Below are positions 15,725 to 24,451 of a stretch of 64,000 bases of DNA, one piece after another. Each line of letters opens with the position of its first letter. Within the stretch, counting starts at the first letter, position 1. This stretch comes from CAVQOB01 sp963714325 (GTDB lineage Bacteria; Pseudomonadota; Alphaproteobacteria; Rhizobiales; Hyphomicrobiaceae): the NCBI GenBank assembly GCA_963714325.1, contig CAVQOB010000003.1:124001-188000 (forward strand), read 5' to 3'. Below the pieces are notes generated by a model. The model worked only from the letters and a program-made list of their open reading frames with translations. It searched no databases and had not been told where the DNA came from. The translations under genes and the position numbers were made by a program.

Positions 15725-16432
15725 ATGAAGTCAGTCATCGAAAAACGCGTCGTCACGGTCGGCCTTGTCTGCACTCTCGCCCTCGGACTCATGGGTTGCG
15801 AGCACATGAACAAGGACGATGGCGGCACGCAAGCGGGATGGTCTCTGTTCGAGGCGACACAGCGCTATCCGATCGTCGTTTCGCACCAGCCAGCCAACAT
15901 GTCGGTCAAGATTGCGCGGGGTTCACAGGGTTTGTCACCGCAGCAACGCGCCAGCGTCTTGGATTTTGCCAGCAAATACCGGGCGATCGACGCTGGTAAC
16001 AGCAAGATTGTCGTCTCGGTGCCGTCGGGTTCGCCCAATGAAGTTGCGGCAATGCGTGCCGTTGCTGACATGCGGGTCTTGTTCCTGAATAGCGGCTTCT
16101 CCGAGACGTCCGTCGCGGTTGAACCGTACTATGTCGACAACGATCCGCAACCGCCGATCAGAATTTCCTACACGCGCTTCGTCGCGGAAGGCCCGGAGTG
16201 CGGGAAGTTCACGACCAACTTGGCGGTCGACTACCGCAATCTGCCGCACGAAAACATGGGTTGCGCGCAGCAGCGCAATCTTGCGGCGATGATCGCGAAT
16301 CCGGCTGATCTGGTGACGCCGCGTACGATGGGCCCGGCGAGTGCCGAGCGTCGTGAAGTCATGCTCGATAAGTTCAAGAAGGGCGAACCCACTGGGACCG
16401 GCCGCGCGGCGGAATCTGCGAGCGGCAACTAA
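15725..16432 (+). CDS. cpaD: Pilus assembly lipoprotein CpaD
   Basis: A 235-residue lipoprotein with lipobox LMGC at residues 22-25 (cleavage before C25). The mature part fits CpaD: QQRASVLDFASKYRAIDAG, YYVDNDPQPPIRISYTRFVA, EGPECGKFTTNLAVDYRN and CAQQRNLAAMIANPADLVTP. CpaD probably acts as a pilotin-like partner of the CpaC secretin at the outer membrane. It lies 22 bases after cpaC. The Asn-Leu-Ala-Ala-Met-Ile-Ala-Asn-Pro motif is the family hallmark. Confidence 0.93.
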   Translation: MKSVIEKRVVTVGLVCTLALGLMGCEHMNKDDGGTQAGWSLFEATQRYPIVVSHQPANMSVKIARGSQGLSPQQRASVLDFASKYRAIDAGNSKIVVSVPSGSPNEVAAMRAVADMRVLFLNSGFSETSVAVEPYYVDNDPQPPIRISYTRFVAEGPECGKFTTNLAVDYRNLPHENMGCAQQRNLAAMIANPADLVTPRTMGPASAERREVMLDKFKKGEPTGTGRAAESASGN

Positions 16433-16461
16433 ATGACACTGCTGATTTTGGGAAGCAAGCT

Positions 16462-17769
16462 ATGAGCAAGCAAGCACGTTCTGCCGCCGTCGAACAGGCC
16501 GAGATCGGCCGCGATCTGATTTTGCCCGATGGCGGCGAAGTTCGCCATGAGAAGGCGCGGCCGATCCCGCGCATTTCGATCCAGGGCTTTTGTGAGCATG
16601 CCGACACGGCGGGCGCTTTGCAGGCGGCGGCCGACGATCGTCGTCTCTCGAAGGCACATGTCAGTGTGCACATGGGGGGTGCCGAGGCGGCCGTCGCTCA
16701 TTACCAGGAAAGTCCAACACCGAATCTAATCATCATTGAATCGAGCCTGCCGCGGGCACCGATGCTGGCGCAATTGGATGCGCTCGCTGAAAGCTGCGAC
16801 GCCGGTACGAAAGTCGTGGTCATCGGGCACATCAATGACGTGGTTCTCTATCGCGAACTGCTGAAGCGCGGGGTCAGTGAATACCTGGTTGCGCCGGTGC
16901 AGCCGTTACAGCTGATGGAATCGCTGTCCAATCTCTACAATAACCCCGATACCGATCCAGTCGGCAGCATCATTGCCTTCATCGGTGCCAAGGGTGGTGT
17001 TGGTTCGTCGACGGTCTGCCATAACGTCGCCTGGTCGATTTCAGAGCATCTCAAGACTAATGTGGTCGTCGCCGACCTCGATCTGGCATTTGGAACAACC
17101 GGCCTCGATTTCAACCAGGATCCGCCGCAAGGCATTGCCGAGGCGCTCTCAAGCCCGGAACGCCTCGATGAAGTTCTGCTCGATCGTTTGCTGACCAAAT
17201 GCTCGGAGCATCTGTCGATCTTCGCGGCGCCCGTTGTGCTGGACCGTGAATACGACATCAATGCCGATGCCTGCGACGTTGTTCTCGATGTGGTTCGGCA
17301 AAACGTGCCGGTGGTCGCTGTTGACTTGCCGCACACCTGGTCGACGTGGGTCAAGCGCGTGCTGCTGCAGGCCGATCAGATCGTGGTGACGGCGGCGCCT
17401 GATCTCGCGAACCTGCGCAATGCCAAGAACTTGATCGATCTCGTCAAGAGCCTGCGCAACAACGATGTGCCGCCGCGTCTGGTGATCAACATGGCGAACA
17501 TGCCGAAACGGCCGGAGATCGCCATCAATGAATTCGCGGCCGCAATCGGCATCGACCCGATGCACATCATCGACTTCGATGCCGAAAATTTCGGGCAGGC
17601 CTCGAATAACGGCCAAATGATTGAGGAATTCTCGACAAAAGCCAAAGCTGCCACACAATTCCGCGACATCGCATTGACGCTTTCGAATCGCCGCGAGGCG
17701 AAGGCCGAGAAGCCGGTCAAGGGGTCGGCGTTCGGTCCATTGTTGCAGAAGCTGAAATTGAAGCGTTAA
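16462..17769 (+). CDS. cpaE: Pilus assembly ATPase-like protein CpaE/TadZ
   Basis: A 435-residue cytoplasmic protein. The N-terminal half (about 40-160) is a receiver-like domain without the phospho-acceptor signature. The second half is a MinD/ParA-type ATPase with a deviant Walker A motif at 177-184 (KGGVGSST). A Walker A' region VVVADLDLAFGTTGLDFNQD and VVAVDLPHTWSTWVKRVLL follow. CpaE/TadZ localises the pilus machine to a pole or focus. In the motif, the second Thr/Ser position is kept, so nucleotide binding is plausible. It sits between cpaD and cpaF with short spacers, in the usual order. Confidence 0.93.
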   Translation: MSKQARSAAVEQAEIGRDLILPDGGEVRHEKARPIPRISIQGFCEHADTAGALQAAADDRRLSKAHVSVHMGGAEAAVAHYQESPTPNLIIIESSLPRAPMLAQLDALAESCDAGTKVVVIGHINDVVLYRELLKRGVSEYLVAPVQPLQLMESLSNLYNNPDTDPVGSIIAFIGAKGGVGSSTVCHNVAWSISEHLKTNVVVADLDLAFGTTGLDFNQDPPQGIAEALSSPERLDEVLLDRLLTKCSEHLSIFAAPVVLDREYDINADACDVVLDVVRQNVPVVAVDLPHTWSTWVKRVLLQADQIVVTAAPDLANLRNAKNLIDLVKSLRNNDVPPRLVINMANMPKRPEIAINEFAAAIGIDPMHIIDFDAENFGQASNNGQMIEEFSTKAKAATQFRDIALTLSNRREAKAEKPVKGSAFGPLLQKLKLKR

Positions 17770-17781
17770 GGAGCTCACACC

Positions 17782-19266
17782 ATGTTCGGACGACGGTCGA
17801 ATGACCCGGCGGCGCCACGCCGTCCAACCGCCGCGCCAAGCACGGCTGTGGCTGCCAAAATTACCGAAGCAAAGCCGGCAGCGGCGGCGCCAACTGCTGC
17901 TGCGCCTTCGCCGAAGCCGCAGCCGCGCCAGGAGCCGCCCGCGCAGCCCGAGCGGAAGCACTCGGAAGAATACTATGACGTGAAAACGACGGTGTTTAAT
18001 GCGTTGATCGATACGATCGATCTGACGCAGCTGTCAAAGCTTGAGCCGGCAGCCGCACGTGAGGAAATCCGCGACATCGTCAGCGAGATCATTACGCACA
18101 AGAATGTCGTGATGTCGATCGCCGAGCAGGAAGAACTGCTTGAGGACATCTGCAACGACGTACTCGGCTATGGACCGCTGGAGCCGCTGCTGGCACGCGA
18201 TGACATCGCCGACATCATGGTCAACGGTGCCGGCACCACCTACATCGAGGTCGCCGGTAAGATGCAGATGACGAGCGTCCGCTTCGCCGACAATGCACAG
18301 CTGATGAACATCTGTCAGCGTATCGTCAGCCAGGTCGGCCGTCGTGTCGATGAATCGAGCCCGATTTGCGACGCCCGCCTTCCCGACGGTTCGCGTGTCA
18401 ACGTCATCGCGCCGCCGCTGGCCATCGACGGGCCTTGCCTCACCATTCGTAAGTTCAAGAAGGATCGGCTTAAACTCGAGCAGCTGGTCAAGTTCGGTTC
18501 GATCTCACCTGCCGCGAAAGTCATTCTTGAAGTGATTGGCCGCGTTCGCTGCAACGTGCTGATTTCCGGCGGTACGGGTTCTGGCAAGACGACGCTGCTG
18601 AACTGCCTGACGGGTTGCGTTGATCACGATGAGCGCATCATTACCTGCGAAGACTCGGCTGAGCTGCAACTGCAGCAGCCACACGTGGTGCGTCTTGAAA
18701 CGCGTCCGCCCAATCTCGAGGGTGAAGGCGAAATCACCATGCGTGATCTCGTCAAGAACTGTCTGCGTATGCGTCCCGAACGGATCATCGTCGGCGAGGT
18801 TCGTGGACCTGAGGCGTTCGACTTGCTGCAGGCCATGAATACAGGCCATGACGGATCGATGGGAACGCTCCACTCGAACAGCCCGCGTGAGGCCATCTCG
18901 CGCCTTGAGTCGATGATCATGATGGGTGGCTATGCGCTACCGGTGAAGACGATCCGCGAAATGATCACGGGTTCGATCGACGTTATCGTGCAGGCGTCAC
19001 GGTTGCGCGATGGTAGCCGGCGCATCACGCACATTACGGAAGTATGCGGCATGGAGGGCGATGTCGTGACGCTGCAAAACATCATCGTCTACGATATCAC
19101 CGGCGAAGACTCCAACGGCAAGCTCCTTGGTCGGCATCGTTCGACTGGTATCGCGCGGCCGCGGTTCTGGGAACGTGCCGAGTATTACGGTGAGACTGGA
19201 CGAATTGCTGAGGCACTTGCCTCGGCTGAGGTGACCGATGCTAACGGCAGCGCTTTGGGCGAGTAA
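17782..19266 (+). CDS. cpaF: Pilus assembly/retraction ATPase CpaF/TadA
   Basis: A 494-residue secretion ATPase of the VirB11/PilT superfamily. The first 60 residues are Ala/Pro-rich and probably disordered. The N-terminal domain spans about 65-230. The catalytic domain has Walker A at 263-270 (GGTGSGKT), an Asp-box region (IITCEDSAELQLQQPHVVRL), a Walker B (MRPERIIVGEVRGPEA) and a His box (TGHDGSMGTLHSNSPREA). It powers Flp polymerisation together with TadB/TadC. AAGGAG lies 10 bases before the ATG. In Tad systems the single ATPase may drive both extension and retraction. Confidence 0.97.
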   Translation: MFGRRSNDPAAPRRPTAAPSTAVAAKITEAKPAAAAPTAAAPSPKPQPRQEPPAQPERKHSEEYYDVKTTVFNALIDTIDLTQLSKLEPAAAREEIRDIVSEIITHKNVVMSIAEQEELLEDICNDVLGYGPLEPLLARDDIADIMVNGAGTTYIEVAGKMQMTSVRFADNAQLMNICQRIVSQVGRRVDESSPICDARLPDGSRVNVIAPPLAIDGPCLTIRKFKKDRLKLEQLVKFGSISPAAKVILEVIGRVRCNVLISGGTGSGKTTLLNCLTGCVDHDERIITCEDSAELQLQQPHVVRLETRPPNLEGEGEITMRDLVKNCLRMRPERIIVGEVRGPEAFDLLQAMNTGHDGSMGTLHSNSPREAISRLESMIMMGGYALPVKTIREMITGSIDVIVQASRLRDGSRRITHITEVCGMEGDVVTLQNIIVYDITGEDSNGKLLGRHRSTGIARPRFWERAEYYGETGRIAEALASAEVTDANGSALGE

Positions 19267-19272
19267 TTGATC

Positions 19273-20271
19273 ATGAGCCAAGATGACATACTGTTGTTTG
19301 GATGCCTGGGCGTCGGCGTCATTGCCGTCGTCACCGTCGTCTATGTCTTATTGGCGCCGTATTTGACGGGCGAACGGCGCGTCGAGCAGCGTATGCAAGG
19401 CGTTTCTGAGGGCCGTGACAAGAGCCGCGTCGCCAGCAAGGTTCAGGAAGTTGCCAATAGCCGCAAACGCCAGGTCGCTGACACGCTCAGAGACCTGGAG
19501 GAGCGCTCCAAGCAACGCGAGAAGGTGACGCTCCGGAAGCGGCTCGAGCGCGCCGGTCTGACGATTGATCCCAAAGGGTTTTGGATCGCCAGCATGATCT
19601 GCGGGTTGGTCGTGACCGGCGCTGTGCTGCTGCTGGCGCAGAATTTGCCGCCGCTCGCCGGCGTTGCGATTGGCTTCGCTAGTGCGTTCGGTTTGCCGCG
19701 CTTCATTCTCGGCAAGATGATCGCGCGCCGTCAGAGCAAATTCCTGGATGAGTTTCCGAATGCGATCGACGTTATCGTGCGCGGCGTCAAGTCCGGTTTG
19801 CCGTTGAATGAATGCCTCGGCATTATCTCGCGTGAATCGCCTGAACCGATCTGCTCCGAGTTCAAGATCGTCGTCGACCAGGGTCGGCTGGGTGTGCCGC
19901 TGGGTGAGTGCTTCGAGCGCCTGATGGAGCGGTTGCCGCTGCCTGAGGTCCGGTTCTTCGGTATCGTGATTGGCATTCAGGCGCAAGCCGGTGGCAACCT
20001 TTCGGAAGCGTTGGGCAACTTGTCCGGCGTTGTTCGTGATCGCAAGCGGCTCGCTTCCAAAGTGAAAGCACTGTCGGCGGAAGCGAAAGCCTCGGCGATG
20101 GTCCTCGGCAGCTTGCCGTTCGTGGTGATGATCCTGACCTATCTCTCGACGCCGAGCTACATCGCACTGTTGTGGCAGAAGAGTTACGGAAATTTCATGT
20201 TGCTGTGTGGAGCGATGTGGATGTCGATCGGCCTGCTCGTGATGCGCAAGATGATCAACTTCAAGTATTGA
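19273..20271 (+). CDS. tadB: Tad pilus inner-membrane platform protein TadB
   Basis: A 332-residue membrane protein with an N-terminal helix (LFGCLGVGVIAVVTVVYVLL), a charged cytoplasmic linker (40-95) and further helices near 115-150. A GspF-type domain follows with IDVIVRGVKSGLPLNECLGI and GIVIGIQAQAGGNLSEALGN. Two C-terminal helices close it. ATG 19273 is preferred over TTG 19267; both are in frame. Spacing of 6 bases from cpaF implies cotranscription. It forms the membrane platform with TadC. Confidence 0.93.
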   Translation: MSQDDILLFGCLGVGVIAVVTVVYVLLAPYLTGERRVEQRMQGVSEGRDKSRVASKVQEVANSRKRQVADTLRDLEERSKQREKVTLRKRLERAGLTIDPKGFWIASMICGLVVTGAVLLLAQNLPPLAGVAIGFASAFGLPRFILGKMIARRQSKFLDEFPNAIDVIVRGVKSGLPLNECLGIISRESPEPICSEFKIVVDQGRLGVPLGECFERLMERLPLPEVRFFGIVIGIQAQAGGNLSEALGNLSGVVRDRKRLASKVKALSAEAKASAMVLGSLPFVVMILTYLSTPSYIALLWQKSYGNFMLLCGAMWMSIGLLVMRKMINFKY

Positions 20272-20337
20272 ACTGGAATCCGCGTAATCGTGAGAGATGG
20301 GTGCCGCAACGCGGGCCAGTGACGTAAGGATGTAGCG

Positions 20338-21315
20338 ATGACTGAGAAGATTGTTACAACACTCATCAACCCGAGCGTGCTGATCACGATTGCGGCGTCG
20401 ATCGCAGTGTTTCTTACAGCCATTGCACTGCTGCTGCCAACGCTGTCGCGGGATCGCTTGCCGAGCCGGATGCGGGTGATGGCCGTTGAGCGCGACAAGA
20501 TGCGTGCCAGCCGGATTACCGAACTCAACAAAAAGGATGGCAAGGCTTCGTTGCGCAAGACGCCTGGTGCGCTGGCGCTCGAAGTTGTCGATCGACTGAA
20601 CTTGCGCTCGACGTTCGACACCGAGGAAGTTCGCGATACACTGAAGATGGCAGGCCTTCGCGGCCAGGCGCCGTTGGTCACGTACATGGTCTTCCGTCTG
20701 GTGATGCCGATCATCGTGACGATTGGTACGTTGATTTATATGTTTCTGGTCGCCGACTACGATTATCCGCCGATCGTCAAAATCGGTATCAGTCTTGCTG
20801 CTGGATACTTCGGTTACTTCCTGCCGAACATGTTTCTCAACAACCTGATCCAGAAGCGTCAGCAATCGATCAAGCAGGCGTTTCCTGATGCGCTCGACAT
20901 GTTGCTGATCTGCGTGCAGTCGGGCATGTCGATTGAAGCGTCGTTCGGCAAGGTGAAGGACGAAATTGGCGTTCAATCGCTGGAACTCGCCGAAGAGCTT
21001 TCGCTGACGTCGGCCGAACTGTCGTATCTGCAGGACCGCCGACTGGCGTTCGAAAATCTCGGTAAGCGGACAGGCTTGCCCGGCGTGAAGGCTGTGGGCA
21101 TGGCGCTGATCCAGGCCGAACGATACGGCACGCCGGTCGGTCAGGCGCTGCGCGTGATGGCGAAAGAAAATCGCGATGCGCGTATGTCGGACGCTGAAAA
21201 GAAAGCGGCTGCACTGCCGCCGAAGCTGACCGTGCCGATGATCGTGTTCTTCCTGCCCGTGCTGTTCGTCGTCATCATCGGACCGGCACTGATCAGTGTC
21301 TTCAACTGGGATTGA
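20338..21315 (+). CDS. tadC: Tad pilus inner-membrane platform protein TadC
   Basis: A 325-residue membrane protein related to TadB. Helices lie near 14-36, 120-140 and 145-165, followed by a GspF-like domain with ALDMLLICVQSGMSIEASFG and AERYGTPVGQALRVMAKENR. C-terminal helices follow. It is 66 bases after tadB and ends the pilus operon; no tadD, tadE or tadF follows, because the next gene runs on the other strand. It works with TadB as the assembly platform for CpaF. Confidence 0.93.
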   Translation: MTEKIVTTLINPSVLITIAASIAVFLTAIALLLPTLSRDRLPSRMRVMAVERDKMRASRITELNKKDGKASLRKTPGALALEVVDRLNLRSTFDTEEVRDTLKMAGLRGQAPLVTYMVFRLVMPIIVTIGTLIYMFLVADYDYPPIVKIGISLAAGYFGYFLPNMFLNNLIQKRQQSIKQAFPDALDMLLICVQSGMSIEASFGKVKDEIGVQSLELAEELSLTSAELSYLQDRRLAFENLGKRTGLPGVKAVGMALIQAERYGTPVGQALRVMAKENRDARMSDAEKKAAALPPKLTVPMIVFFLPVLFVVIIGPALISVFNWD

Positions 21316-21324
21316 TGTCTGCGC

Positions 21325-23187
21325 TTATTCCGCCGCTGCCCGGCCAAATTGGAGAGCGGCGAGGCGGGCGTAGAGGCCGGATCGGGCGATCAACGTTTTG
21401 TGGTTTCCGGTCTCGACGATGCGGCCCTGATCGATCACCAGGATGCGGTTGGCATTCTGGACGGTCGCCAAGCGGTGAGCGATGACGAGGGTTGTGCGGC
21501 CGCGCATCACGACGTCGAGGGCATTCTGGACCTCACCTTCACTTTCGGCATCGAGTGCGCTGGTTGCCTCATCCAACAGCAATATTGGTGCGTCGCGCAA
21601 GATTGCGCGGGCGATGGCTATGCGCTGGCGCTGCCCGCCAGACAGTGTCACGCCGCGCTCGCCGAGGCGGGTGGCGTAGCCGGCTGGCAGGGCTTCGATG
21701 AACTGTTCGGCGTGAGCCGATCGAGCGGCGGCGCGGACCGCCTGGTCGGGTGCTTCCGGTGAGCCATAACGAATATTTTCGGTGATGGTGTCGGCGAAGA
21801 GAGCGACATCCTGGGGAACCAGCGACATGCGCGCGCGTATCGCCGCGGGGTCGGCATCGCGGATCGGCACGCCGTCAACCAGGACGCGGCCTGATGTCAC
21901 GTCATAGAAGCGCAACAGCAGATTGAAGATGGTGCTTTTGCCGGCGCCTGACGGCCCGACGATCGCGACGGTTTCACCATGTGCGACGGCGAAGGAGACA
22001 CCGGCGAGCGCGCTCGTGTCTAGGCGGCCGGGATAGCTGAAGTGGACGTCCTCAAATTGCACATGGCCTTTGGCGGGGATGGGAAGTGGTGTGGGGTTGG
22101 CTGGGGCGGTAATCTCGGGCCTGATAGCCATCAACTCACTCAGTCGCTCGGCTGCTCCTGCTGCCTGGTTCATCTCGCCCCAGACTTCCGAGAGTTCGGC
22201 GAGGGCGCCGCCGGCGAACGCGGCATAGAGGATGAACTGGCTGAGGCGTCCGCCGGTTATTTCGCCAGCAACGACACGGGTTGCGCCGAACCAGAGTACG
22301 CCGACGATCGAAGCGACGACGAGAAAGATCGCCGTTGCGGTCAATGTCGCACGTGCGGTCAATCGCGACTGGACGGCGCTGAATGAGCGTTCGATTTCGG
22401 AGGCATAACGCTGACTGACCGCGGCTTCGTGCGTGTAGGCCTGCATCACGCGGACGGCTGCCAAATTGTCGGCGGCGTAGGCGTCGACTTCGCCGGACGC
22501 GTCCTGAGCAGTGCGGGATTTGGCGCGGACCATGCGTCCGGCGGCGACCAGCGGCAGGACGATCGCGGGGATCGCGATAAGCACCAGACTGGTCAGTTGC
22601 CGGCTGGTGACGAACATCATCACCAGCGCGCCAATCAACATGATGGCGTTGCGCAAGGTCTGCGACAGGGCCGATCCGGATGCCGATTTGAGCAGCGTAG
22701 TGTCGGCCGACAAGCGGCTCATGATCTCGCCGGAGTGGGTCTTCTCGTAGAACGATGGACCCAATGTGACGAGATGACGGAAGACATCGGCCTTGAGGTC
22801 GGCGACGACGCGTTCGCCGAGCCAGTTGACGCAGTAGAACCGTGACGCCGATGCGACGGCCAGCAGCAGGCCAATGGCGATCATCATCAGAAAATAGAGA
22901 TTGATGAAGCCACCGTCTTGGCTGGAAAAGCCGAAGTCGATCATGCGTCGCAGCGCGACAGGAACGGTCAGCATCGCCAAGGCGGAGGCGACCAGGGCGA
23001 TGAATGCGAGGCCAAGCATCTGCGGATGGCGCAAGATATAGGGCTTCAGCGCCAACAACGGTTTGAGCGACCGGCGCTTGCTGGCAGGGGATTCTGTCGT
23101 GGTGGCTGGCGACTGCAGGGATGACACGGTGTGTTGCACTCGGCTGAAGGCGTGTTGGCGAAATTCGCGGGGACCATGCCGCCGCAC
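21325..23187 (-). CDS. ABC transporter, fused permease and ATPase (ABCB/MsbA type)
   Basis: The product (up to 620 residues) has a six-helix exporter domain (about 45-350) followed by an ATPase. The ATPase shows Walker A GPSGAGKS, Q-loop SLVPQDVALFADTITENI, signature TLSGGQRQRIAIARA, Walker B ILLLDEATSALDAESE and switch His in LVIAHRLATVQ. It is a half-transporter that works as a homodimer, probably exporting lipids or drugs. The N-terminal 15 residues look non-native, so a GTG at 23139 is an alternative start. The gene is convergent with tadC, only 9 bases apart, and divergent from rpmE. Confidence 0.9.
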   Translation of the reverse strand: MRRHGPREFRQHAFSRVQHTVSSLQSPATTTESPASKRRSLKPLLALKPYILRHPQMLGLAFIALVASALAMLTVPVALRRMIDFGFSSQDGGFINLYFLMMIAIGLLLAVASASRFYCVNWLGERVVADLKADVFRHLVTLGPSFYEKTHSGEIMSRLSADTTLLKSASGSALSQTLRNAIMLIGALVMMFVTSRQLTSLVLIAIPAIVLPLVAAGRMVRAKSRTAQDASGEVDAYAADNLAAVRVMQAYTHEAAVSQRYASEIERSFSAVQSRLTARATLTATAIFLVVASIVGVLWFGATRVVAGEITGGRLSQFILYAAFAGGALAELSEVWGEMNQAAGAAERLSELMAIRPEITAPANPTPLPIPAKGHVQFEDVHFSYPGRLDTSALAGVSFAVAHGETVAIVGPSGAGKSTIFNLLLRFYDVTSGRVLVDGVPIRDADPAAIRARMSLVPQDVALFADTITENIRYGSPEAPDQAVRAAARSAHAEQFIEALPAGYATRLGERGVTLSGGQRQRIAIARAILRDAPILLLDEATSALDAESEGEVQNALDVVMRGRTTLVIAHRLATVQNANRILVIDQGRIVETGNHKTLIARSGLYARLAALQFGRAAAE

Positions 23188-23394
23188 GCACGCCGCGGCA
23201 AGGGGCGAAACCGGCGCAGTGGGGTCTGCATTCGGCGATTCTGGCGGCGGGCCCTTGCAAAGGCCGATTTGCGGCTGATAACTGGCTTGTGCCGTCAGCG
23301 CCGTTCCAGTATAGAAGCGCCAGCCAAATTCCGAAATTACGGCTCAAACACCGCTTTGGCGGTCGCCCGCCGTTGTGTCAAGAGAGATAACTTC

Positions 23395-23619
23395 ATGAAA
23401 AAGCTCGAGGATTTTCATCCGGATTACCATCAGATCAAGGTCGTGATGACTGACGGCACTGAGTTCGTCACCTATTCGACCTATGGCAAGGAAGGCGATA
23501 CGCTGGCCCTCGACATTGATCCGAAGACGCATCCGGCGTGGACGGGCGGCAAGCATGAGCTGATGGATCGTGGTGGCCGTTTGTCGCGCTTCAAGAAGAA
23601 GTTCGAAGGCATGTTCTGA
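23395..23619 (+). CDS. rpmE: 50S ribosomal protein bL31, zinc-free form
   Basis: A 74-residue protein starting MKKLEDFHPDYHQIKVVMTD, with the bL31 ending GGRLSRFKKKFEGMF. It lacks all four zinc-binding cysteines of the classical form, so it is the C-minus (zinc-independent) type. GAGAG lies about 8 bases before the ATG. A strong terminator follows directly. C-minus bL31 forms keep ribosomes working when zinc is scarce; in alphaproteobacteria this type is often the only copy, so no zinc regulation is implied. Confidence 0.95.
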   Translation: MKKLEDFHPDYHQIKVVMTDGTEFVTYSTYGKEGDTLALDIDPKTHPAWTGGKHELMDRGGRLSRFKKKFEGMF

Positions 23620-23657
23620 GACTACGCTGGTCCGTCAGCACCCGCCCGGATCAACGC

Positions 23658-23697
23658 AAAAACGGCTCGGCTCCTGATGGGGATCCGGGCCGTTTTT
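23658..23697 (+). terminator. Intrinsic terminator of rpmE
   Basis: AAAACGGCTCGG pairs with CCGGGCCGTTTT through one G-T pair, followed by TT. It lies about 40 bases after the rpmE stop and also faces the end of the convergent lipoprotein gene. Confidence 0.8.
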
Positions 23698-23718
23698 TGT
23701 TTTGACGGTGGGCGGCGA

Positions 23719-24174
23719 CTATTGGCGGCGCATTTCGTGTGCAGCAACGGCGCGCGAAATAAGTGCATCGACGTCGGCTTCGCTCATCTGCACGCGGCGT
23801 GGCGCTAATGGCGGCATCATTGGCGGTTGCAGCGCTGCATCGACGGTGCGTGGCGCAGGCTTGATCGGCTGGGGGATGACGCCCTTGCCATAGTTCGAAC
23901 TCCAGGGCTGAGAGGGATCGTCTTCTTCCGGTTTGATGCGGCGGCCGGGAGCTTGCGCCGGCTTGCCGTCGTCTTCCATTTCGACTTTGGCGGCGCGGAC
24001 GGGGGCCGGAGCGGGTGCCACGTTCATCGATGGGCCGTTGACGTAGTTCGGTTGCTGGCTGCTGGCACAACCCGAGACAACGCCCGAGCCAACGAATGCG
24101 AGGCCGATCACGCAAACGCGTGCAGCCGACGCCGAGACAAACGACGGCCGATGGCCGCAACGCACGATACGCAT
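23719..24174 (-). CDS. Hypothetical Pro-rich lipoprotein
   Basis: A 151-residue lipoprotein. After a long basic N-terminus comes a hydrophobic core and the lipobox VSGC (Cys about residue 36, followed by ASSQQ, so probably outer-membrane directed). The mature part is Pro/Ala-rich and disordered (VAPAPAPVRAAKVEMEDDG, RRIKPEEDDPSQPW), with a short helical C-terminus (MSEADVDALISRAVAAHEMR). No recognised domain. It stands alone between rpmE and the M81 gene. A near-match CtrA-like site (CTAACCCCACCTTAA on the minus strand, 24241-24255) lies about 70 bases upstream. Confidence 0.65.
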   Translation of the reverse strand: MRIVRCGHRPSFVSASAARVCVIGLAFVGSGVVSGCASSQQPNYVNGPSMNVAPAPAPVRAAKVEMEDDGKPAQAPGRRIKPEEDDPSQPWSSNYGKGVIPQPIKPAPRTVDAALQPPMMPPLAPRRVQMSEADVDALISRAVAAHEMRRQ

Positions 24175-24451
24175 GACAACAGTCCTTCACTTAACGCAAC
24201 AGGTACAAGTCCTTACTGCTTTCAGTGGAACACGCGCGTGGTTAAGGTGGGGTTAGCGTGTGTCGCAAAAATGCGTGCGGCTGTGCGGGTGGTGCGCGGT
24301 AGTTTGCGCGACGAACGCCGTCAGGTCTGATTTTGCTGGCGATCACCCTGGCCCGGCAGTCCTGGTATGCGCTGCATGGAGCGATGAGTTGCGCTTGCCT
24401 TCTCTATGATGCTGGCAGACCATGCTTGGATCAGTCTCATGGAGCCGCTTT

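Noticed and set aside
19348..20976. 542-codon minus-strand frame across tadB and tadC
   Set aside because: Very rich in His, Arg and Gln with no domain; tadB and tadC on the plus strand are well supported.
22136..23347. 403-codon minus-strand frame overlapping the ABC exporter
   Set aside because: Arg/His-rich shadow of the exporter gene, which has all ABC motifs.
24241..24255. CtrA site before the Pro-rich lipoprotein gene
   Set aside because: CTAACCCCACCTTAA matches seven of eight fixed bases, but a single imperfect site without context is weak; kept only as a remark.
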